A stretch of DNA of 64,000 bases from Enterococcus quebecensis. GTDB lineage: Bacteria; Bacillota; Bacilli; Lactobacillales; Enterococcaceae. Below are positions 37,512-46,300 of this stretch, piece after piece; position 1 is the stretch's first letter; the number at the start of each line of letters is the position of its first letter. Made by a program: the position numbers and the translations under genes. The notes beneath the pieces are model-generated. The model was given only the letters and a program-made list of their open reading frames with translations, did no database searches and was not told the origin of the DNA. Where the stretch lies: the NCBI RefSeq assembly GCF_001730365.1, contig NZ_MIKB01000001.1, positions 372,001 through 436,000 on the forward strand. Direction: 5' to 3'.

Positions 37512-38829
37512 CAATCAGTTCTCTTTCTATGCCTAAGGAATTCATTTTTTTAATTTGTCTAATGGCTTCTTTCATCCCTTTTGTGCAACCATCATGCAAA
37601 AACCAGACTTCACCAGCTGTATATTCTTTTCTTCGATCCACTCGTCCAGCAATTTGAACAAGCGCTGAGGTTGTAAAAACGTTGTGATTGGCGCCTAAAA
37701 CAATCACTGATACACCATCAAATGTCACGCCTCTTTCTAATATTGTCGATGTTATTAGAATTCGATACTCTTTATTTCTCATTCCCATTACTTTTTCTAA
37801 ACGATCTGGATCTTTGGAATGAACAGAAGCTAATGGTGCTTTCGGAAATTGCTTTTCAACGACTACTTTCAATTGCTCCATCATTGAAATAGTCGGGCAA
37901 AAAATCAGCACGTCATTTTTACTCACTAACGTGCGAATTTTAGCGATTAATTCTCTCGGACTATTTCCACGTTTAATTTTTTGCTGCCACTTATGACACC
38001 ATTTTATTTTTGGAACTGGTAACTCTCTTCGATGATAGCGAGCTGGCAAAATGCTTGTATGCAACTTTTTTTGTTGTGTTTGTCTAATTAGTTCTTTTGT
38101 TGGTGTTGCCGTTAAATAAACAAGCGAACTATGATACTTGATAGCTTGTTGCACCCCATATCGCAGTAAAGAATTACCCACAAAGGGGAAAGCATCTACT
38201 TCATCAATAATCAACACATCAAACGCCTGACGAAACCGTAACAACTGATGTGTGGTACATACTAGCAATTTAGTATAACGATAAGCTTCTTCCATCTTTC
38301 CATGAAGAAGAATCATCTCTTCATCAGGAAAAACAGCTTGTATTCTAGGAAAAAGTTCCAAACAAACATCTACTCTAGGCGACGCAACACCGATTCGATA
38401 CCCAGATTCTAAACAATAATGAATCATTTTAAATAACATTTCTGTCTTTCCTGCACCAGTTACAGCCCAAATCATTCTCGATTCAGCTTTCTTTACAGAT
38501 GTTAATAATTTATCCGACACCTCCTGCTGTCCTTTTGTAAGTTCTCCTTCCCAGACAAAATAAACGGCTCTTTTTATCGATTCGGGTTCCGGTAAATGAT
38601 AAAACATTTGACTTGTGTCTACTCGACCTAATTGAATACACGCTGGACAAAAGAACGAACCACTCACTAATTGAACCTCTCGTTTATTATGAATCTGACC
38701 GCAACGCAGGCATTGTATTTCTTTTTCATTCTGAACTTTCATCGTCGGTAATTTTTGACTATGTTCTTCTATCCCTTCAATACCAGTGATTTCTTTTTTT
38801 AAGACTTTCCTTCCCCATAGTTCTTTCAT
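37501..38829 (-). CDS. comFA: ComFA-type DNA helicase/translocase
   Basis: ATP-driven DNA translocase that pulls single strands in during transformation. 442 residues from the ATG at 38829 (GGAGGGG upstream). Four-cysteine zinc finger near 40-65 (CLRCGQIH, FFCPACIQ), Walker A VTGAGKTEML near 130, DEAD-like IIDEVDAFP, TATPT (motif III) and QIAGRVDRR (motif VI). Forms an operon with comFC. Confidence 0.93.
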   Translation of the reverse strand: MKELWGRKVLKKEITGIEGIEEHSQKLPTMKVQNEKEIQCLRCGQIHNKREVQLVSGSFFCPACIQLGRVDTSQMFYHLPEPESIKRAVYFVWEGELTKGQQEVSDKLLTSVKKAESRMIWAVTGAGKTEMLFKMIHYCLESGYRIGVASPRVDVCLELFPRIQAVFPDEEMILLHGKMEEAYRYTKLLVCTTHQLLRFRQAFDVLIIDEVDAFPFVGNSLLRYGVQQAIKYHSSLVYLTATPTKELIRQTQQKKLHTSILPARYHRRELPVPKIKWCHKWQQKIKRGNSPRELIAKIRTLVSKNDVLIFCPTISMMEQLKVVVEKQFPKAPLASVHSKDPDRLEKVMGMRNKEYRILITSTILERGVTFDGVSVIVLGANHNVFTTSALVQIAGRVDRRKEYTAGEVWFLHDGCTKGMKEAIRQIKKMNSLGIERELIDEM

Positions 38830-38909
38830 TTTTTTCCCCTCCACTATAATATACGCATCTTTTATATGATATTTTTTTACATTGAAGAAATACGAGAAAA
38901 AAGAAAAAA

Positions 38910-38944
38910 GATGAGACAGAAGTAAAAATCACTTTTGTCTCATC
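38910..38944 (-). terminator. Terminator of the PTS EIIB gene
   Basis: GATGAGACAGAAGT pairs with ACTTTTGTCTCATC (13 of 14), followed on the minus strand by TTTTTTCTTTTTT. Member of the GACAAAA hairpin group. Confidence 0.9.
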
Positions 38945-38968
38945 CATATCGCACTTAGAAATAATAGT

Positions 38969-39301
38969 TTACTCTTTATTACCAATCAAATTCAAGGCTT
39001 GCTGTAGAACTTTCTCACCGTTCATCATTCCGTAGTCTGCCATATTGATTACTTCTAGAGGGATCCCTTTCGGCTCTAAACGTTTTTCAAAATCACCTTT
39101 CATAAAACGAACTTGAGGACCTAATAATAATACATCCACAGGTTTGCTTTCTAAGTTGTTGTCAGCTTCTGAAGCAGAGACCGCAAAAATATCCGCATCT
39201 ACTCCTTGTGCATCAGCCGCTTTTTGCATTTTTGTTACTAGTAAACTTGTGCTCATCCCAGCAGAACATACAAGCATAATTGTTTTTTGAGCCACTTTCA
39301 T
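38969..39301 (-). CDS. PTS lactose/cellobiose-type EIIB (orphan)
   Basis: 110-residue EIIB protein of the Lac family, which passes phosphate from EIIA to an incoming sugar. The phosphorylated cysteine lies in the P-loop MLVCSAGMSTSLLV near residue 12; LLLGPQVRFM is the conserved central strand. No EIIA or EIIC gene is near, so it must serve a transporter encoded elsewhere, or act as a phosphate carrier in regulation. A strong promoter overlapped by a cre site and a strong terminator make it a self-contained CcpA-controlled unit. Confidence 0.9.
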   Translation of the reverse strand: MKVAQKTIMLVCSAGMSTSLLVTKMQKAADAQGVDADIFAVSASEADNNLESKPVDVLLLGPQVRFMKGDFEKRLEPKGIPLEVINMADYGMMNGEKVLQQALNLIGNKE

Positions 39302-39355
39302 CCATCTCCTTCTATATATCTATAATATAACGTATTTTCTTTCTATATTAAATAT

Positions 39356-39391
39356 ATTATAGTGAACACCTATTTTTTGTCAACGCTTTCC
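39356..39391 (-). promoter_or_regulatory. EIIB promoter overlapped by a cre site
   Basis: TTGACA (39378-39383), 16-base spacer, TATAAT (39356-39361). The cre GGAAAGCGTTGACA (39378-39391) matches 13 of 14 positions of TGWAANCGNTNWCA and covers the whole -35, so CcpA binding would block polymerase. Confidence 0.72.
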
Positions 39392-39419
39392 TCTTTTTGC
39401 TTCATTGGCACTTAATCAC

Positions 39420-39707
39420 TTATACAAGCCACTTTGATTTCAATAACTTATTAAAAACAACATATTCTTTTTCAATATTTATTTGCACAACTTGATAACT
39501 AGCATTCAACCAACCATACGCTCCTTTTTCTGGATGCTTATAGTCATTGGCCCACCAATCAACATCCATTCGTGCTGTTTTCGGAAGTCCAGAATGAGGA
39601 AAAAGTAGCTCGTCAAATTGGGTAAAAGTCAGAGTTACTTGTGAACCGCCATTGGTTGTTAAATAATGGGTAACGCTATCATATTTCTTTTGACGCTCTT
39701 TTGCCAA
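39420..39707 (-). CDS. Small conserved protein (DUF7662-like)
   Basis: About 95 residues from a TTG start at 39707, which has AAAGGAG at eight bases; the GTG three codons earlier has none. It shows the pattern KYDSVTHYLTTN, LTFTQFDELL, GLPKTARMDVDWWAND, GWLNASYQV: a small widespread domain of unknown function with a Trp-rich centre, sometimes found next to nucleases or regulators. Family name is from memory. Stands alone between the EIIB promoter and yigZ. Confidence 0.6.
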   Translation of the reverse strand: MAKERQKKYDSVTHYLTTNGGSQVTLTFTQFDELLFPHSGLPKTARMDVDWWANDYKHPEKGAYGWLNASYQVVQINIEKEYVVFNKLLKSKWLV

Positions 39708-39886
39708 ATTCTCCACTCCTTTCGCTTAAAGTATAACGACACACCTTTTTCTATTCAAAATTCTTGTAATTATTATCTCATAAATACTTAAAGAAGCAAA
39801 CGATGCTCTCTCATTTAAAACGAACGGTTGCATCTCTTTCAGATTTTTTTTATACTTAAGACATTATCTAGAAAAGGAATGAGAAA

Positions 39887-40546
39887 ATGCTTGAAAGTTA
39901 TTTTACCATTCGTTCTGATGGAGAAAGTGAAATCGAGATAAAAAAATCGCGGTTTATCTGTGCTCTTAAACGTGTTTATTCCGAAGAAGAAGCAAAAGAT
40001 TTTATCGCTCAAAAGAAAAAAGAACATTGGAAAGCAAATCATAATTGTAGTGCTTTTGTAATTGGCGAAAAAAACGATATTCAACGCAGTAGTGATGATG
40101 GCGAACCTAGTGGAACAGCAGGTGTGCCTATGCTAGAAGTCCTTAAAAAACAGGAGCTAATCAATGTTGCAGCAGTTGTTACTCGATACTTTGGCGGGAC
40201 TAAATTAGGTTCTGGCGGTTTGATTCGAGCGTATAGCCATGCAGTTTCTAACGCTTTAACTGACATTGGTTTGGTCGAAGGAAAGTTGCAACAGGAAATT
40301 CGCTTAACAATCAGTTATGCAAATTTAGGAAATGTTCAAAATTTTATGGAAAATAATCCCTATACGTTACAAGACACAATTTATGGTGAACATGTCGAAG
40401 TCCTTTGTCTTGTTGATGAACCAAAAACAGAGCTATTTATGGCGGAAATCATCGAGCAATTAAATGGCCAGGTTACTTTTGAAAAAGGCGAATGTTCTTA
40501 TCATGAAATACCGATTACTGAAAAGGAGCAAGTAGATGACATTTGA
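39887..40546 (+). CDS. YigZ/IMPACT family protein
   Basis: 219 residues. N-terminal IMPACT (UPF0029) domain with KKSRFICALKRV, DDGEPSGTAGVPMLEVL and VVTRYFGGTKLGSGGLIRAY; C-terminal DUF1949 domain. Eukaryotic IMPACT affects translation control; the bacterial role is unknown, perhaps ribosome-related. It starts after AAAAGGAATGAGAAA and overlaps the following Tad2-like gene by 11 bases, so the two are translated together. Confidence 0.9.
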   Translation: MLESYFTIRSDGESEIEIKKSRFICALKRVYSEEEAKDFIAQKKKEHWKANHNCSAFVIGEKNDIQRSSDDGEPSGTAGVPMLEVLKKQELINVAAVVTRYFGGTKLGSGGLIRAYSHAVSNALTDIGLVEGKLQQEIRLTISYANLGNVQNFMENNPYTLQDTIYGEHVEVLCLVDEPKTELFMAEIIEQLNGQVTFEKGECSYHEIPITEKEQVDDI

Positions 40547-40772
40547 AGAAGTACTACCTCAGATTAAAAAAGGGGCAAAAGCTGTAAGATCAGGTTGGAG
40601 TGGTTTTGAATTATACATTGAACTAAGAGATGAGATTGGAACATCAGATGGTACCTTCCTCCAAGTTACTCCTTATTTTTTGATTAAAACATCTGATGAG
40701 GGATATAGTATGTTTTCACCAACAGTTTGTGACATACTGGCACAAGACTGGAAAATAGTCAACGTAGATTAA
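40536..40772 (+). CDS. Tad2-like (DUF2829) protein
   Basis: 78 residues with the whole DUF2829 pattern: MTFEEVLPQIKKGAKAVRSG, GWSGFELYIEL, VTPYFLIKTSD and the closing DILAQDWKIV. Phage proteins of this family (Tad2 of Bacillus phage SPO1) sequester the signal made by Thoeris defence and so disarm it. This one is chromosomal, translationally coupled to yigZ, with no phage genes nearby. It could bind an endogenous nucleotide or be a domesticated anti-defence gene; family is fairly sure, function is not. Confidence 0.8.
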   Translation: MTFEEVLPQIKKGAKAVRSGWSGFELYIELRDEIGTSDGTFLQVTPYFLIKTSDEGYSMFSPTVCDILAQDWKIVNVD

Positions 40773-40783
40773 AATTTTGGAAC

Positions 40784-40817
40784 AAACTAGGACGCTTTAT
40801 ATAAGTTGTCCTAGTTT
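40784..40817 (+). terminator. Terminator after the Tad2-like gene
   Basis: AAACTAGGAC pairs with GTCCTAGTTT, then TTTC. Ends the yigZ transcript. Confidence 0.8.
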
Positions 40818-40847
40818 TTCTTGTTACTATAAAAAAGGAGTAATAGT

Positions 40848-41612
40848 ATGCATTTCGACGAATATAAGAAAAAAACAATTTTTGTTACAGGAGCAGCTTC
40901 TGGTATTGGTCAAGCTCAAGCCATTGCTTTTATCAGTCAAGGAGCAAATGTTTTAGGTATGGATCTTGATGCAGTTGGTTTAGCTGAGACAGCTGAAAAA
41001 GCGAAAAACGCAACAGGTCACTTTTCATCCTATGTAGGCGATGTTACTAAAGAAAATGAGATCATTTCAGCTATAGAGAAAGCAAATGGACTATTCGGTA
41101 TGATACATATTTTATTGAATACAGCTGGTATTTTGGATAACTACGCACCCACTTTGGAAACATCTGAAGAGCTATGGGATCGTGTTCTATCTGTGAATTT
41201 AAAGGGAACATTTTTGGTGACCAATCAAATTCTACCGCAAATGCTGAAACAAAAACATGGTGTGATCATCAACATGGCTTCTATTGCAGGAATGGTTGCT
41301 GGAGGCGGTGGTGCAGCTTATACAGCTTCAAAACATGCAATTATTGGTTATACAAAGCAATTGGATCATGATTATATTAAACAGGGAATTCGAGCAAATG
41401 CTATTGCTCCTGGTGCTATCCAAACGCCAATGAATGCTGCTGATTTTGCCGGAGATGGCAAGATAGCAGAATGGGTGGCTAATGAAACGCCTGCTGGCCG
41501 CTGGGCAAAACCAGAAGAAGTTGCTTCATTAACATTATTTTTAGCGAGCGAAAACGCAGATTATATTCACGGAACTGTAATGACCATTGATGGCGGTTGG
41601 CTAGAAAAGTAA
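40848..41612 (+). CDS. Short-chain dehydrogenase/reductase
   Basis: 254 residues, classical SDR. Nucleotide motif TGAASGIGQAQA near residue 14, NTAG (86-89 region), catalytic Ser in INMASIAGM and YTASK with the Tyr-x-x-x-Lys pair near 155, then PGAIQTPMN and the C-terminal GTVMTIDGGW. An acidic residue after the second strand (LGMDLDAVG) suggests NAD(H). Substrate unknown; looks like FabG/gluconate dehydrogenase relatives. AAAGGAG before the ATG; its own unit ahead of the riboswitch. Confidence 0.88.
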   Translation: MHFDEYKKKTIFVTGAASGIGQAQAIAFISQGANVLGMDLDAVGLAETAEKAKNATGHFSSYVGDVTKENEIISAIEKANGLFGMIHILLNTAGILDNYAPTLETSEELWDRVLSVNLKGTFLVTNQILPQMLKQKHGVIINMASIAGMVAGGGGAAYTASKHAIIGYTKQLDHDYIKQGIRANAIAPGAIQTPMNAADFAGDGKIAEWVANETPAGRWAKPEEVASLTLFLASENADYIHGTVMTIDGGWLEK

Positions 41613-41660
41613 TGTGGTTATACTTTACAAAATATGTAATCTTCGGTACCATGAAAAACA

Positions 41661-41763
41661 GTGAAGAAATTCACACTATGACACTTCAGTTGGCTGTGCT
41701 TTTAGCAGTCACGTCCTTTGGTCATAGTTATTACTAAAACAGATGATCTGTTTTACAAAGGAG
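41661..41763 (+). promoter_or_regulatory. preQ1-II-like riboswitch ahead of queT
   Basis: Hairpin GTGAA-GAAA-TTCAC (41661-41674); P2 CTATGAC (41676-41682) with GTCATAG (41721-41727); loop TCCTTTG (41714-41720) complementary to CAAAGGA (41756-41762), which includes the queT Shine-Dalgarno; then TTATTAC and the stem AAAACAG/CTGTTTT (41736-41754). This reproduces the preQ1-II pseudoknot plan, with an extra hairpin in the P2 loop. Ligand binding would hide the ribosome site. Confidence 0.65.
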
Positions 41764-41771
41764 AATAAAAA

Positions 41772-42278
41772 ATGAATACCCCTAACTCACAGACCCAGTC
41801 GTGGTCTGTCATCGCTTTGGCGAAAATGGCTTTAATCACTGCATTATATGTTGTTGTTACTGTCTTTTTGGCACCGTTTAGTTTTGGTGCCATCCAGCTC
41901 AGGTTTTCGGAACTGTTTAATTACTTACCGCTTTTCAACAAACGTTATATTGTAGCAGTAACTCTTGGTGTTGCTATCTCAAATGTTGCTTCACCGTTAG
42001 GTTTAGTCGATGTAATCATTGGTAGTTTATCAACATTCTCAATTTTACTTCTTTCGTACCATGTAACAAAACGACTAAAAAGCCAAATTAAAAAAATGAT
42101 TTTCACGGCGATTCTATGTTCATTGTCTATGTTTACTGTCGCTGGACAGTTGACTTATTTTTATCACCTGCCGTTTTTCTATACTTGGCTGACCGTTGCT
42201 ATTGGTGAACTTTTATCCATGTCTATTGGCGGTATTTTGATTTATTGGATCAATAACAAAATCGATTTATCAAAATAA
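41772..42278 (+). CDS. queT: Queuosine precursor transporter QueT
   Basis: Membrane S-component of an ECF transporter for queuosine precursors. 168 residues with about five helices; family pattern MALITALYVVVTVFLAPFSF, GAIQLRFSELFNYLPLF near 40, and a closing helix ELLSMSIGGILIYWINN. The preQ1-II-like leader fits the function. A second member of the family lies at the right edge of the window (63519). Confidence 0.9.
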   Translation: MNTPNSQTQSWSVIALAKMALITALYVVVTVFLAPFSFGAIQLRFSELFNYLPLFNKRYIVAVTLGVAISNVASPLGLVDVIIGSLSTFSILLLSYHVTKRLKSQIKKMIFTAILCSLSMFTVAGQLTYFYHLPFFYTWLTVAIGELLSMSIGGILIYWINNKIDLSK

Positions 42279-42297
42279 TAGTTTTTATTCTAAAATT

Positions 42298-42338
42298 AAA
42301 ACGACGAGATCATGCTAGTTCAGCTATCTCGTCGTTTT
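42298..42338. terminator. Bidirectional terminator, queT/gntR
   Basis: AAAACGACGAGAT pairs perfectly with ATCTCGTCGTTTT (13 bp), flanked by T- and A-runs. Confidence 0.9.
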
Positions 42339-42339
42339 T

Positions 42340-43047
42340 CTATTTTTCTAAATAAAATTCGAAGCGATTTCCTACATACTGGGTTCTTACATATTCAAAC
42401 GGTGTCCCATTTTCAAAGTAAGATATCTGACGCAAGCGTAAAATCGCATCTCCTCGTTTAATTTTTAAATAATCAGCAATCTGTTCCGAGGCTAACATTG
42501 CCGATATTGTTTGATTGGCATGTCCAATCTTATTGCCGCCTTTTTCTTCCAGAGTTTTGTAAAAAGAACTGGTGATTTCAGTCTTGCTATATTGATCGAC
42601 TAAAGAATATGGAACACTGGCAACTTCAAAACAGATTGGCAAATCATCTGCAAAACGAATCCGCTCCATTCGTATGATTTGTTCATTTTCTTTCAGTTTT
42701 AATTTTTCCATTTCACTGGAACTTGGTTTCGCTACATAATAAGAAACCGTTCGGCTAGAGGGTACTCGATTTTGAGATAGCATAATATCAGTAAAACTCG
42801 TTGTTCCTGTCATTGTTTCTTGGACTTTTTTACGAGCAACGTACGTTCCAGAACCAATCTTGCGTTCTAAGATTCCCTCATCGGCAAGTGTTTGAATCGC
42901 TTGCCTCAGGGTCATACGACTAACACTGAACTGAATAGCCAACTCACGCTCTGATGGAAGCCTGTCTCCAATCTTCCAAACACCATGTTCAATGTCCTCT
43001 TTAATTTTATCGTGGATTTGAATATAAACTGGTAAACTTGACACCAT
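42340..43047 (-). CDS. GntR-family regulator, HutC subfamily
   Basis: 235 residues: winged helix (about 10-70; RLPSERELAIQFSVSRMTLRQA, then LERKIGSGTYVA) and a UTRA ligand-binding domain (about 90-235; IRMERIRFADDLPICFEV, FEYVRTQYVG). UTRA regulators sense sugar phosphates or amino acids; NagR/YvoA is the nearest well-known type. The gene stands alone, with a palindrome like the NagR dre site inside its own promoter, so it represses itself and probably acts on genes elsewhere. Confidence 0.88.
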   Translation of the reverse strand: MVSSLPVYIQIHDKIKEDIEHGVWKIGDRLPSERELAIQFSVSRMTLRQAIQTLADEGILERKIGSGTYVARKKVQETMTGTTSFTDIMLSQNRVPSSRTVSYYVAKPSSSEMEKLKLKENEQIIRMERIRFADDLPICFEVASVPYSLVDQYSKTEITSSFYKTLEEKGGNKIGHANQTISAMLASEQIADYLKIKRGDAILRLRQISYFENGTPFEYVRTQYVGNRFEFYLEK

Positions 43048-43074
43048 CTTATTTCCTCCTTTTTATTCTCTTTC

Positions 43075-43103
43075 ATTATAACTGGTATATACCTTATAAA
43101 CAA
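43075..43103 (-). promoter_or_regulatory. gntR promoter with operator in the spacer
   Basis: TTGTTT (43098-43103), 17-base spacer, TATAAT (43075-43080). The spacer contains the palindrome GGTATATACC (43084-43093), within AGGTATATACCAGT, close to the dre consensus TGGTATAGACCA. Confidence 0.65.
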
Positions 43104-43275
43104 CCTAAAGTTCTAAATATTAGCAAATGAAACGTTTGCAACAATTATTTGGTATGCTTCATTAAAACTGTCACTATTCTTCATAACTCTTTAATTATAT
43201 AATGGATATGCCGCAAAAAGAAATAAAAAAATCTGATCTAGCATCATTAAACATCCTCTTCTACAAACAAAAAAC

Positions 43276-43309
43276 AACCCAAGCTGCTGACAATTCTACA
43301 GCTTAGGTT
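43276..43309 (-). terminator. Terminator of the activase gene
   Basis: AACCCAAGCTG pairs with CAGCTTAGGTT (one G-U), followed on the minus strand by GTTTTTTG. Confidence 0.85.
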
Positions 43310-43317
43310 ATTTTTTA

Positions 43318-46300
43318 TTAAGAACGAATTTTTTCTTCGTCCATCATTTTATGTGCAGTCGCCATCATTAAACGAATTCGATTCAATTGATTCACTAGTG
43401 AAACTCCAGGATCATAGTCAATCGGTGCAATATTGGCTTTTGGATACTGACGGCGCAACTCTTTTATTACACCTTTACCAACAACATGATTTGGCAAACA
43501 TCCGAATGGCTGCATACAAACAATATTATTCACATTTGATTTTAACAACTCAATCATTTCACCAGTTAAAAACCAACCTTCTCCTGTATGATTTCCAATT
43601 GAAAGGATTTTCCCAGCATCCTCTGCTAGTTCATAGATAGAGCTGAGACCATCAAATCTTTTCGAGCTTCTTAACGCCTTGTCCATCGGTTTTTCAACAT
43701 ACTCAATGATACGAATCGCAAATTGAGCTAGGTTTTTACTTTGTTTAGACATCCCCATATTCTCATATTTCCAAACTTGATTATACAACGAGTAATTCAT
43801 AAAACCAATAATATCAGGAACTACAGCTTCAGCTCCTTCGGCTTCCAGCAATCGGACAATATCGTTATTGGCAGTAGGTGAATATTTCACCAGAATTTCA
43901 CCAACAACTCCGACTTTTGGTTTTTGGAGGTCTTTTAACGGTACTTCATCAAACTCTTTGATGATTTTTTTCATGTTTCGATTGAACAGTGTTAATGAAC
44001 CATTTCGAACATTTTTTTCGACTTGTTTCAACCATTTATCATGAAGGGCATCAATCATCCCCACTTTTGTTTCATAGGGACGTGTTCTGTAAACAACCCG
44101 TTCAAATAAATCGCCGTATATAAATGCCACAGCAATCCGTTTTAGCATTGGCAAAGTAAACTTGAATCCTGGATTTGATTCAACGCCTTTATTTCCCATT
44201 GAAACTGATACTACTGGAACTTGAGGGAATCCCGCATCATTTAGAGCTTTTCTAAGCAGAGGAATATAATTCGTTGCACGACAACCTCCACCTGTTTGGG
44301 TCATCATAACACTGACATGGTTTAAATCATATTCTCCGCTTTCCAGAGCTTCTACCAGTTGTCCAATTGAAATAATTGCTGGATAACAAGCATCATTATT
44401 GACGTATTTCAACCCTACATTAACTGCTTCACGGTCATCCGCGGGTAAACAAACAACATTGTACCCAGATGCTTTTAACGCCACATCAACTAAGCCTGTT
44501 TGATGGATTGGACTTAACATTGGCAAAAGTAAGGTATGCGTTTTTTTCATTTCTTTAGTAAAGATAATCTTTTCTGGTTCTTCATGCTGCAATTTTGGTT
44601 CAAAATTCATTTTCTCCCGTTCGCCAACCGCTGCTTTTAAAGAACGCAAACGAATCCTGATTGCTCCAAGGTTTGAGCCTTCGTCAATTTTTAAAACCGT
44701 ATAGATTTTTCCATATTGATCCATGATTTCTTCTACTTGATCGGTAGTCACTGCATCTAAACCACAACCAAAAGAATTCAACTGAACCAATTCAAGGTTT
44801 TTCGATTTGGCAACTACACGAGCGGCTGCATATAAACGGGAATGGTAAACCCATTGATTGACTACACGCAAATTACCTACATCACTTAAATGTGACACAC
44901 AGTCTTCTGTCAATACATGGAAGCCTTCTTGTGTAATAACATCAGCAATTCCATGATTGATTTCAGGATCTAAGTGATATGGACGTCCAGATAAAACAAT
45001 TCCCTTTTCCCCTTTTTGATTTAGCATAACTAAGGTTTCTTCCCCTTTGTTGCGAATATCCTCTTTGAAAGCCTCTAGTTCTTCATATCCGTGCCGTAAT
45101 GCTCGGGTCACTTGTTCCGCTGATATCCCAAGATCTGCAAATGTTTCACTCAAAACTTTTGCTACAGAAGCTTCATTAGCTAAGTTAATATAAGGGTTAC
45201 GATAATCAACTTTCCCATCTCGGATGTCGTCTACATTATTTCTTATAACATCAGGATAACTTTGTACAATTGGGCAGTTGAAATGATTATCTGCTTCTGG
45301 TGATTCCTGTCTTTCAAAAACAACACCAGGGTAAAAAATCAACGGAATTTCTGAATCGATCAAAGCTTGAATATGTCCGTGAGAGATTTTAGCTGGATAA
45401 CAAGCTGTATCACTAGGTATAGTTTCCATTCCTTGTTCATACAACTTTTTATTAGAACGTGGTGACAGTTCTACACGGAAGCCCAAATCAGTGAAAAAGG
45501 TATGCCATAAAGGATAATTTTCGTACATGTTCAATACTCGAGGAATCCCAATTCTTCCGTGTATCGCATCTTTTTCTTTCAATGCTCGGTATTTAAATAA
45601 TTTACGGTACTTATAATCGACTAAATTGACTCTGCGGTCTTCTCTTTTAACTTTAATTTTTGCGCCTCTTTCGCAGCGATTCCCAGTAATAAACTGTCGA
45701 CCATCAGAAAAGATTGTAACGGTCATCATACAGTTATTTTCGCAAAGACCACAATGAGTGAATTCTTTATCTGCTGTAAAAGTGTCCAGTTCTTCTAATC
45801 CAAGAATCGTTGTTTCTTGTCCCAATTCATAATTTTCTAAAGCAATCAAAGCAGCGCCATACGCCCCCATCAGACCTGCTATCGACGGACGAACAACTTC
45901 TCGTTCACTAATCGTTTCAAAAGCACGTAATACGGCTTCATTATAAAAAGTCCCTCCTTGGCAGACAATTTTCTTGCCCAATTCTTCTGGACGGCGAACT
46001 TTGATTACTTTATAGATTGCATTTTTAATAACCGAATAAGACAATCCAGCTGAAATATCACCAACAGAGGCGCCTTCTTTTTGAACTTGTTTCACTTTTG
46101 AATTCATAAATACTGTACAGCGAGAACCTAAATCAACAGGCGCTTTAGAACTTAGTGCTTCAATAGCAAAGTCTTTTACATCAAAATTTAGTGATTTAGC
46201 AAAAGTCTCAATGAAAGAACCACAACCAGATGAACAGGCTTCGTTTAGCTGGATTGAGGACAATACGCCCTCTTTAATTGTCATGGCTTTCATATCTTGA

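Noticed and set aside
42912-43103. Possible small gene overlapping the gntR start
   Set aside because: Out of frame with gntR, no ribosome site, and it spans the promoter and operator.
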